Assembly: GCA_031401035.1 (NCBI GenBank)
Contig: JANNRA010000169.1
Span: forward strand, 1-7,468
Origin: JANNRA01 sp031401035
Lineage (GTDB): Bacteria; Desulfobacterota; Binatia; HRBIN30; CADEER01
Length of the DNA: 7,468 nt
Reading direction: 5' to 3'
Every line of letters begins with the position of its first letter. Positions within the stretch are counted from its first letter, which is position 1. Below are positions 1-5,185 of this stretch, in pieces. The position numbers were made by a program, and so were the translations under genes. The notes beneath the pieces were generated by a model. That model worked only from the letters and a program-made list of their open reading frames with translations, was not told the origin of the DNA and did not search any database.

Positions 1-82
1 TACGGATTTTCTTTTGTTGAGCAATAGATTAGCGTTCCCATCATTTTTGAGGTCGCGGTTTTTATGTTTAAGCAACACAACT
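1..82. other. AT-rich segment of foreign composition at the window edge
   Basis: By hand count 29 of the first 80 bases are G or C, against 58 of the next 80, and the change is abrupt at about base 82. The minus-strand uvrA reading frame runs into this segment and stops at 68-70. I see no inverted-repeat end, transposase motif or tRNA in it. A minus-strand frame opens at base 44 (MMGTLIYCSTKENP) and runs off the window edge, but it is too short to identify. The segment could be the end of an inserted element, a recombination junction or a chimeric contig end; the sequence alone cannot decide. Confidence 0.6.
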
Positions 83-661
83 CTCGTCCCCCTCCTCGAC
101 GTCGACCACTTCGCCGTCGATCAGCAGGCGGCGGAAGCCCGAGGCAACCAGGCCGGCGCGCACGTCGCTCCACGGCAGCGCCTCCGGCCACGGCACCGTG
201 AAGGTGATGAGCGCGCGCGTCCCCTCACCGCGCGCCAGCAGCTCGGCGGCCACGGATTCGGCCGTCGCGCGCGTCACCGGCTGTTCGCACTGGCGGCAGT
301 GCAGGATGCCGATCTTCGCCCACAACAGCTTCAGGTGGTCGTGCAGCTCGGTCATCGTGCCGACGCTCGAGCGCGAGGTCTTCACCGTGTTGCCCTGGCC
401 GATGGCGATGGCCGGCAGGATGCCGTCGATGCGCTCGACCTGTGGCTTGTCCATGCGGTCGAGGAACTGCCGCGTGTAGGCGGAGAAGCTCTCGACGTAG
501 CGGCGCTGCCCCTCGGCGTAGAGGACGTCGAAGGCGAGGCTCGACTTGCCCGAGCCGGAGACGCCGGTGACGACGGTCAGCTGATTGAGCGGGATGCGGA
601 CATCGACGCCCTTGAGGTTGTTGTGCGTCGCGCCGACGATGTGGATGAAGTCGTCCGGCAT
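68..661 (-). CDS. uvrA: UvrA-type excinuclease ATPase, truncated N-terminal fragment
   Basis: UvrA is the DNA-damage recognition ATPase of the UvrABC nucleotide excision repair system and is normally about 850-950 residues with two ABC ATPase halves. This 197-residue product keeps only the start of the first half. It has the opening GATHNNLKGVDV (10-21), the UvrA-style Walker A GVSGSGKSS (33-41), the conserved block YVESFSAYTRQFLDRM (55-70), and a CxxC pair (C122, C125) at the start of the zinc-binding insertion. The usual IxQK after PAI is replaced by IGQGN, and the TSRSSVGTMTEL block (95-106) is retained. The signature motif, Walker B and the whole second ATPase half are missing. Homology seems to end near residue 190, just before an abrupt fall in GC, and the last residues (about DESCVA) probably come from the junction. 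The fragment cannot be a working UvrA. No clear ribosome binding site precedes the ATG. It is divergent from the amidase-like gene, with 86 bases between them. Confidence 0.85.
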   Translation of the reverse strand: MPDDFIHIVGATHNNLKGVDVRIPLNQLTVVTGVSGSGKSSLAFDVLYAEGQRRYVESFSAYTRQFLDRMDKPQVERIDGILPAIAIGQGNTVKTSRSSVGTMTELHDHLKLLWAKIGILHCRQCEQPVTRATAESVAAELLARGEGTRALITFTVPWPEALPWSDVRAGLVASGFRRLLIDGEVVDVEEGDESCVA

Positions 662-731
662 GCGGGAATCGCCGGACTATAGCGAAGGCAGGGCGAGGCG
701 AAAGTAGGGGCGCCGCCGCCGCGAACCGGAT

Positions 732-742
732 AGGAGCGAGGA
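732..742 (+). promoter_or_regulatory. Ribosome binding site of the CHAP/amidase-like gene
   Basis: AGGAG at 732-736 lies 11 bases before the ATG at 748, and a second purine run, GAGGA at 738-742, lies 5 bases before it. Either could act as the Shine-Dalgarno sequence. Together they support the ATG at 748 as the start. Confidence 0.55.
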
Positions 743-747
743 CAGCG

Positions 748-1512
748 ATGAGCCACCCGACGATCAAACGCGGCGCCAGCGGCGCCGCGGTGCGCGAACT
801 GACGCGTCTGCTCAGCGCGCGCGGCTACCTGGAACGCGCCGGTGCGACCTTCGACGGCGCCGTGCGCGGCGCGGTGCTCGGCTTCCAGGCACGGCACGTC
901 GACGCGCGCGGTCAGCCGCTCGTCGCCGACGGCGTCGTCGGCCCGCTGACCTGGTGGGCGCTCGTCCACCCGCGCAACCCGGCCGTGCTCAACACCGCGG
1001 TGACGGCAGCGTTGACGCAGATGCCCGCCAGCGGCGGCAGCCGGCGCGGCCGCGCCGCGCTGCGGGCGGCGCTCGCCGAGATGGCCGCCGGCGCCCGTGA
1101 GGTGGGCGCCAACAACGACGGCGCCTGGGTGCGCAGGTACCTGCACGGCCTCGCGCCGCCGCCCGCCAACTGGTGTGCCGCGTTCGTCAGCTGGTGCTAC
1201 GACCAGCACGCCGACGGCGTCCCGTTCCGCTACAGCGCCGGGGCGCGCGACGTGCGCGACCAGTTCCGACGCAAGGGCTGGGCCTACGACCTGGCCTCCG
1301 GCGCCGTGCCCGAGCCGGGCGACATCGTCGTCTGGTGGCGCGGCCAACCGGCGGGATGGATGGGCCACATCGGCCTCGTGCACCACGCCGCCGACGGCAT
1401 CGTCTTCACCATCGAAGGCAACAAGGGCGGCTTTCCCGCCCGGGTGCGACCGTTCGACTACGTCCTCAGCCGCATCGACAGGCTGCTCGGCTTCGGTCGC
1501 GTCCCGTTCTGA
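748..1512 (+). CDS. Peptidoglycan-binding and CHAP/NlpC-P60-like cysteine amidase
   Basis: The 254-residue product has two parts. Residues 6-73 form a PG_binding_1-like domain: it opens IKRGASGAAVRELTRLL, continues through GAVLGFQARH, and closes with DGVVGPLTWWAL. Residues about 100-250 form a papain-fold cell-wall hydrolase domain resembling the TIGR02594/CHAP type, with the likely catalytic cysteine in NWCAAFVSWC (C143), the histidine in MGHIGLVH (H207) and a third polar position in IEGN (E223 or N225). Such proteins usually cleave peptide or amide bonds in peptidoglycan. No signal peptide or membrane segment is visible, so the protein is either released by another route, as phage endolysins are, or acts on other substrates. 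No holin, spanin or other phage gene lies nearby. It is a single gene, divergent from the uvrA fragment and convergent with the DUF4345 gene. The enzyme class is fairly sure; the exact bond cleaved is not. Confidence 0.85.
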   Translation: MSHPTIKRGASGAAVRELTRLLSARGYLERAGATFDGAVRGAVLGFQARHVDARGQPLVADGVVGPLTWWALVHPRNPAVLNTAVTAALTQMPASGGSRRGRAALRAALAEMAAGAREVGANNDGAWVRRYLHGLAPPPANWCAAFVSWCYDQHADGVPFRYSAGARDVRDQFRRKGWAYDLASGAVPEPGDIVVWWRGQPAGWMGHIGLVHHAADGIVFTIEGNKGGFPARVRPFDYVLSRIDRLLGFGRVPF

Positions 1513-1564
1513 CCAGCGCCCAGTCGAGTCGGGCCGCACGACAACACGGCGCGCCGCCGCGGGC

Positions 1565-1939
1565 TCAGGACGGGGTGTCGAGGCGCGCGGCGGCCTTCAG
1601 CAGGAGGACGGTGACCGCGACTTCGACGGCGATGAACAGCGCGGCGAACGCGGCGCCGTGCACCGCCCAGGCGACGATGCGCGCGACGGCGGCACCGCCC
1701 AGCAGCAGAGCGGGCAGGCGCAGCAGGCGGGCGCGCCCGGGGCGGCTGCCGATGAGCATCGTCACCCCGGCGGTGAAGAAGAACGAGGCGAAGTCGCCGA
1801 TCTGCGTACTGCGGCCGAGGCCGTCGAGCAGCGCCATGTCGAGCCCCGCGGCGGCGCGTTGCGGATCGATGAGCCACACGAGACCCTGCAGCGCGAAGCC
1901 GGCGCCGAGCAGCCTGACCGTGAGACGAAGGCCGCGCAT
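1565..1939 (-). CDS. Small four-helix membrane protein, DUF4345-like
   Basis: The 124-residue product is almost entirely hydrophobic, with four likely membrane helices at about residues 6-25, 50-64, 72-95 and 97-116. Between the first two it has a WLIDPQRAAAGLDM loop and an IGDFASFFFTAG segment, then a short basic loop (GSRPGRARLLR) before helix 3. This length and pattern, with an Arg at the end of helix 3 (ARIVAWAVHG), resemble the DUF4345 family, whose function is not known. The start at 1939 is supported by AAGGA on the minus strand (complement of 1948-1952), eight bases upstream. The gene begins 33 bases after the cyclase gene stops, so the two are probably co-transcribed, and a membrane partner for the cyclase is a reasonable but untested idea. 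Its 3' end faces the amidase-like gene across 52 bases with no obvious terminator. The family call is from remembered consensus and is moderately sure. Confidence 0.75.
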   Translation of the reverse strand: MRGLRLTVRLLGAGFALQGLVWLIDPQRAAAGLDMALLDGLGRSTQIGDFASFFFTAGVTMLIGSRPGRARLLRLPALLLGGAAVARIVAWAVHGAAFAALFIAVEVAVTVLLLKAAARLDTPS

Positions 1940-1972
1940 GGCCCTGTCCTTCGCTGAACTCGGCGGCGATGT

Positions 1973-2962
1973 CTACGGTGCGTTGCCGGCGCCGCGCCGC
2001 AGCACCCAGGCGCGTACGGCGCCGATGCCCTTGAGCTTGACCGGACGCAGGTGGCGCAGCGTGAAGGCCGGCAGGTCGTGCAGCGCCGCGCCGAAGTCCT
2101 CGGCGAGCAACACCGTGCCCGGGCGGGCGAAATTGACCAGCCGGCTGGCGAGGTTGACGGTCGGGCCGAACAGGTCGCCCTCCCACGCCACGACCGGGCC
2201 GAAGGCCAGCCCGAGCCGCGCCGCGGGCAGATCGGGGTCGCGGGTGTAGGCCTCGGCCAGGGCCAGCGCGATGGCCGCGCCGGCGGCCGGCTCGTCGGCC
2301 GCGAACATCACCTCGTCGCCGATCGTCTTCACCACCCGGCCGCCGCCGCCGAGGATATGTTCGTAGGCGACCGCCTCGAAGCGATCGACCGCCGCCGCCA
2401 GCTCGGCGGCATCGAGCGAGATGCTCAGCGGGGTGAATCCGGCCAGATCGGCGAAGCCGATGACGCAGACGCGATCGCCGGCCGCCGGCGCGGCGGCCAG
2501 GCGCACCACGGCAGCCACCAGGTGGCGGCGCCAGGCGTGGCGGACGAAGCCCTCGAAGGTCGGCAACTGCGCCTCGATCGCCTGCAGGGCGGCGGCGAGC
2601 GCGTCGCCGTCCGCGCCGGCGCCGCCGCGATGCGCCACGGCGTTGTCGAGCGTCGCCGTGACCTGCGCGTCGGCGACGCGCGCCAGCGCCTGGCCGATGA
2701 CCCGCGCCTGCTGCACGGTGAGCGCTTCCGGCGTGCCGCGCTCGTCGAGCAGCGCCCGCACCGCCACCAACACCTCGCCGTCGGCGCGCGAGAAAACGCG
2801 CGCGTCGTCGGCCACCGGCGGAAAGCCGAGCCCCTGCCAGAGCCGGCGGGCGTGCTCGACCTCGATGCCGGCCGCCGCGGCGATCTCACGCCGCGTGAAC
2901 TGCGGCGGCCCGAGCAGCGTCTCCGCCACCCGCGCCGCGGCGCCCGTCAGCCGCTCCGTCAT
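1973..2962 (-). CDS. Class III adenylate cyclase with Rv1264-like regulatory N-terminus
   Basis: It is predicted to convert ATP to cAMP. The catalytic domain covers about residues 163-325 of 329. All key class III residues are visible: metal-binding D172 (in GFADLAGFT) and D216 (in VKTIGDEVMF), adenine-selecting K212 and D263 (in EGDLFGPTVN), and transition-state N270 and R274 (NLASR). Lys and Asp at the two selector positions favour ATP over GTP. A complete set of residues lets it work as a homodimer. Residues about 20-110 (FTRREIAAAAGIEVEHARRL, then SRADGEVLVAVRALL) align by eye with the regulatory domain of the mycobacterial pH-responsive cyclase Rv1264 (Ad_Cy_reg type). That domain inhibits the catalytic part at neutral pH in Rv1264; whether it does so here is inference. 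No membrane helix is seen, so it is likely cytosolic. The ribosome binding site is weak. It lies between the cohesin-like gene and the DUF4345 gene, all on the same strand. Confidence 0.92.
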   Translation of the reverse strand: MTERLTGAAARVAETLLGPPQFTRREIAAAAGIEVEHARRLWQGLGFPPVADDARVFSRADGEVLVAVRALLDERGTPEALTVQQARVIGQALARVADAQVTATLDNAVAHRGGAGADGDALAAALQAIEAQLPTFEGFVRHAWRRHLVAAVVRLAAAPAAGDRVCVIGFADLAGFTPLSISLDAAELAAAVDRFEAVAYEHILGGGGRVVKTIGDEVMFAADEPAAGAAIALALAEAYTRDPDLPAARLGLAFGPVVAWEGDLFGPTVNLASRLVNFARPGTVLLAEDFGAALHDLPAFTLRHLRPVKLKGIGAVRAWVLRRGAGNAP

Positions 2963-3072
2963 GCACTCATCTCACGCGACAGATGCGCACATCGGCGCGG
3001 CGCGGCGAAAGGGCGCCGGCACGGCACACCAGCCGCGGCCGCCACCGCGCCGGACTGTCGGTCAGCGCGAGC

Positions 3073-3669
3073 TCATACGACGCGGCGGCGACGGGCGACC
3101 AGCCACAGCGCGGCGCCGGCGACCAGCAACTCGACGGCACTGCGGCGCGGCGGCGCAACCTGACAGGCGTCGTCGTCGGCCCCGCTCGCGTCGACGCAGA
3201 GCTGGGTGCTGCCGCCCTGCGCCGCCAGCGGGTCGCCCTCCAGGTCGGTGGCGCTCACCTCCTCGACCGTCACCTCGCAGCACTGCCCGGGCGCGGCCTG
3301 GGCGATGAACGTACAACAGTACAGATCGCCGCCTGGGATCGGCTCGACCGGTCCGTCCTCCGTCTGGACGAGCACCTCGTACGCCACGTCGCTACGCGGG
3401 AAAAAGATTGCCTCGAGGTTGTCCCGGCCCGGGCCGGCGATGATCTCGCAGTCCGACGCGCTCGGCAGCTCGGCGCAGGCGCCATCATAGGACAACACAT
3501 GCTCAGTGGCCCCGACGCTGGCGCCGCCGCCGTTGAGGCTGACGCATACCTGCGTCGCCTCGCCGGTCTCGGTGGCAGAATCCGCCTGCGGTTCGAGCCG
3601 CACCACGCCCGCCGCCGTTGTCGCCAGGAACATCAGAACCGTCGCGCCGCAGCATCCGATGATATGCAT
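3073..3669 (-). CDS. Exported Cys-rich cohesin-like protein with C-terminal membrane anchor
   Basis: The 198-residue product has a hydrophobic N-terminus (about 1-21, ending TTAAG) that looks like a signal peptide, although it lacks a positive charge before the core. Near the C-terminus a hydrophobic stretch (about 178-192) is followed by RRRR, the layout of a C-terminal sorting or anchor tail. No PEP or GlyGly sorting motif is evident. The middle (about 36-160) resembles the cohesin-type beta-sandwich of secreted proteins: a VCVSLNGGGASVG strand and a later block running DGPVEPIPGGDLYCCTFIA, then APGQCCEVTV and DLEGDPL. Eleven cysteines are present, including pairs at 6-7, 118-119 and 130-131, so disulfides outside the cytoplasm are likely. 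An in-frame TAG 12 bases upstream excludes a longer start; no ribosome binding site is clear. The binding partner is unknown. It is upstream of the cyclase gene by 110 bases and may have its own transcript. Confidence 0.7.
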   Translation of the reverse strand: MHIIGCCGATVLMFLATTAAGVVRLEPQADSATETGEATQVCVSLNGGGASVGATEHVLSYDGACAELPSASDCEIIAGPGRDNLEAIFFPRSDVAYEVLVQTEDGPVEPIPGGDLYCCTFIAQAAPGQCCEVTVEEVSATDLEGDPLAAQGGSTQLCVDASGADDDACQVAPPRRSAVELLVAGAALWLVARRRRVV

Positions 3670-3774
3670 CGGCGCGCGCTACCACGTCGCGGGCGCCCTG
3701 GCTAGGCCCATGCTAACGGTCGGGCGCACGGCCACTGTACTTGACGGCGGGGCGGGCGGGCGCGAGAAACGCCC
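3670..3774. promoter_or_regulatory. Divergent intergenic region between the cohesin-like and pfp genes
   Basis: These 105 bases must hold the promoters of two divergent genes. On the plus strand TTGACG at 3741-3746 is a good -35-like hexamer, and 17 bases later GAGAAA (3764-3769) matches a -10 box at only three of six positions and would leave almost no leader. A five-pair hairpin, GGGCG (3758-3762) with CGCCC (3770-3774), ends directly against the pfp start codon, where a ribosome binding site would normally be. On the minus strand TAGCAT (complement of about 3710-3715) is a weak -10-like match without a convincing -35. Promoter calls in GC-rich DNA of an unknown lineage are weak. Confidence 0.3.
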
Positions 3775-5079
3775 ATGAGCCAACGCAAGAATCTCGCCAT
3801 TCTCGTCGGCGGCGGGCCGGCACCGGGCATCAACAGCGTCATCGGTGCGGCGACCATCCGTTCGGTGCTCGAGGGCGTCGACGTGCTCGGCGTCGAAGAC
3901 GGCTTCGAGTGGATCATGCACGGCAACGTCGAGCACGTGCGGCCGCTCTCCATCGAGGCGGTGAGCCGCATTCACTTCCGCGGCGGCTCGTTCATCGGCA
4001 TCTCGCGCGCCAACCCGACCACCGACGCGCAGCTGCTCGAGAACACCGTCATCTCGCTGCTGCGGCTGAACGTCGCGCAGCTGATCACCATCGGCGGCGA
4101 CGACACGGCTTTTTCGGCGATGCGACTCGAGGAGCAGTCGGCCGGCCGCATTCACGTCGTGCATGTGCCGAAGACGATCGATAACGATCTCGATCTGCCC
4201 TTCAACATCGACACCTTCGGCTTCCAGACCGCGCGCCACATCGGCGCCGAGATCATCAAGAACCTGATGGTCGACGCGCATACGACGTCGCGCTGGTACT
4301 TCGTCATCGCCATGGGCCGCAAGGCCGGCCATCTGGCGCTCGGCATGGGCAAGTCGGCCGGCGCGACGTTGACGCTGATTCCGGAGGAGTTCGGCAACCG
4401 CGACATTCCCTTCAAGGCGATCGTCGACACGCTGGTCGGCGCCATCATCAAGCGCCTCAGCCTCGGCCAGCGGCACGGCGTCGCGGTCGTCGCCGAGGGC
4501 GTCGTCGAGGGCATCCGCCCCGCCGACCTGGCGCAGCTCGAGGACGTCGAGCGCGACGCGCACGGCAACCTGCGCATCGCCGAGGTCGACATCGGCGAGA
4601 TCCTCAAGCGCGCCGTGCAGGAACGCCTGCGCGAGTTCGCCCTGAAGGCGACCGTGGTGGCGAAGAACATCGGCTACGAGCTGCGCTGCGCCGACCCCAT
4701 CCCCTATGACATGGAGTACTGCCGCGACCTCGGCTACTGCGCCGCCAAGTACCTCATCGCCGGCGGCCACGCCGCCATGGTGTCGATGCAGGGCGGCCAC
4801 TTCGTGCCGATTCCCTTCAGCGAGATGCTCGACCCGGCCACCGGCAAGACGCGCGTGCGCTTCGTCGACATCCTCTCCGCCCGCTACGCCATCGCACGCC
4901 GCTATATGCTGCGCCTGCGCCGCGACGACTTCGAGGATCCGCACGAGCTGGCCCGCTTCGCCGCCACCATCGGGCTGTCCCTGGCCGAGTTCCGCGCCCA
5001 GTTCGAATACCTCGTCGCCATGGAGCCACCGCCGCTGCACATCGAGTCGCTCGACCCCCCCAAGCCGCCGTTGGTTTGA
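3775..5079 (+). CDS. pfp: Phosphofructokinase, predicted pyrophosphate-dependent
   Basis: It phosphorylates fructose 6-phosphate at C1 in glycolysis. The residues indicate inorganic pyrophosphate rather than ATP as phosphoryl donor: GGDD at 107-110 puts Asp (D110) where ATP enzymes have Gly104, and PKTIDND at 132-138 puts Lys (K133) where they have Gly124 (E. coli PfkA numbering). These two residues are the established discriminator, and the PPi reaction is reversible, so the enzyme could serve both glycolysis and gluconeogenesis. Also visible are GGGPAPGIN (12-20, with Pro where E. coli PfkA has Asp), catalytic base D136, and MGRKAGHLAL (180-189) for substrate binding. At 434 residues it is longer than the 320-residue E. 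coli form but usual for PPi-type and long-PFK groups. The ribosome binding site is not clear. The gene is followed by 106 bases and then the DUF3604 gene on the same strand. The protein is cytosolic. Assay would be needed to exclude ATP use. Confidence 0.93.
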   Translation: MSQRKNLAILVGGGPAPGINSVIGAATIRSVLEGVDVLGVEDGFEWIMHGNVEHVRPLSIEAVSRIHFRGGSFIGISRANPTTDAQLLENTVISLLRLNVAQLITIGGDDTAFSAMRLEEQSAGRIHVVHVPKTIDNDLDLPFNIDTFGFQTARHIGAEIIKNLMVDAHTTSRWYFVIAMGRKAGHLALGMGKSAGATLTLIPEEFGNRDIPFKAIVDTLVGAIIKRLSLGQRHGVAVVAEGVVEGIRPADLAQLEDVERDAHGNLRIAEVDIGEILKRAVQERLREFALKATVVAKNIGYELRCADPIPYDMEYCRDLGYCAAKYLIAGGHAAMVSMQGGHFVPIPFSEMLDPATGKTRVRFVDILSARYAIARRYMLRLRRDDFEDPHELARFAATIGLSLAEFRAQFEYLVAMEPPPLHIESLDPPKPPLV

Positions 5080-5109
5080 TTTTTCTTCACGGCGGCGACA
5101 GACAGGGCC

Positions 5110-5135
5110 GGGGTCCCGCTCGGAGTCGAGACCCC
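5110..5135 (+). repeat. Imperfect hairpin in the pfp/DUF3604 intergenic gap
   Basis: GGGGT (5110-5114) pairs with ACCCC (5131-5135), and CTCG (5119-5122) pairs with CGAG (5127-5130) around a GAGT loop, leaving a four-base bulge CCCG on the left arm. No T-run follows, so it is not a textbook terminator. It is directly joined to the tandem octamers that begin at 5135. Confidence 0.4.
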
Positions 5136-5158
5136 TCCGTTCCTCCGTGTCTCCGTGT
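5135..5158 (+). repeat. Three tandem octamers, CTCCGTTC and CTCCGTGT twice
   Basis: Units lie at 5135-5142 (CTCCGTTC), 5143-5150 (CTCCGTGT) and 5151-5158 (CTCCGTGT), followed by GAG. On the minus strand this reads as repeated ACACGGAG. As I recall, short tandem repeats of this kind occur in intergenic DNA of many unrelated bacteria and produce spurious peptides containing RRHGGTE; the minus-strand frame here does read TRRHGGTEG. The repeat lies between the pfp stop and the ribosome binding site of the lipoprotein gene. Its role is unknown. Confidence 0.6.
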
Positions 5159-5174
5159 GAGTTCTTCGTCCGTC

Positions 5175-5180
5175 AGGGGG
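5175..5180 (+). promoter_or_regulatory. Ribosome binding site of the DUF3604 lipoprotein gene
   Basis: AGGGGG lies five bases before the ATG at 5186 and eight before a second in-frame ATG at 5189. It decides the start: the same frame stays open far upstream into pfp, but only starts at 5186 or 5189 put the lipoprotein signal at the N-terminus. Confidence 0.55.
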
Positions 5181-5185
5181 TATGC

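Noticed and set aside
1..44. A minus-strand start of a gene (MMGTLIYCSTKENP) running off the left edge
   Set aside because: Only 14 codons are visible, with no ribosome binding site and no recognisable motif, so it is mentioned only as part of the AT-rich segment.
676..683. A TATAGT -10-like box before the uvrA fragment on the minus strand
   Set aside because: No -35-like hexamer lies at a suitable spacing, so it is not supported as a promoter.
577..1539. A 320-residue minus-strand open frame opposite the amidase-like gene
   Set aside because: No domain is seen, and it overlaps two recognisable genes.
2051..3163. A 370-residue plus-strand open frame opposite the cyclase
   Set aside because: Low-complexity Arg/Gly/Ala-rich translation with no motif, while the minus strand carries every class III cyclase residue.
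3679..5040. A 453-residue open frame on the minus strand opposite pfp
   Set aside because: It is antisense to a gene with clear PFK motifs; its protein is low-complexity with many Asp, Ala, Arg and Val, as expected of GC-rich shadow frames.
5064..5096. A seven-pair inverted repeat GCCGCCG and CGGCGGC spanning the pfp stop codon
   Set aside because: The loop is 19 bases, the T-rich run is in the loop and not after the stem, and such pairs arise by chance in GC-rich DNA.
4706..5185. A 160-codon in-frame upstream extension of the DUF3604 gene into pfp
   Set aside because: The extension is a Ser/Arg/Pro-rich shadow of pfp; the lipoprotein signal and ribosome binding site fix the start at 5186.
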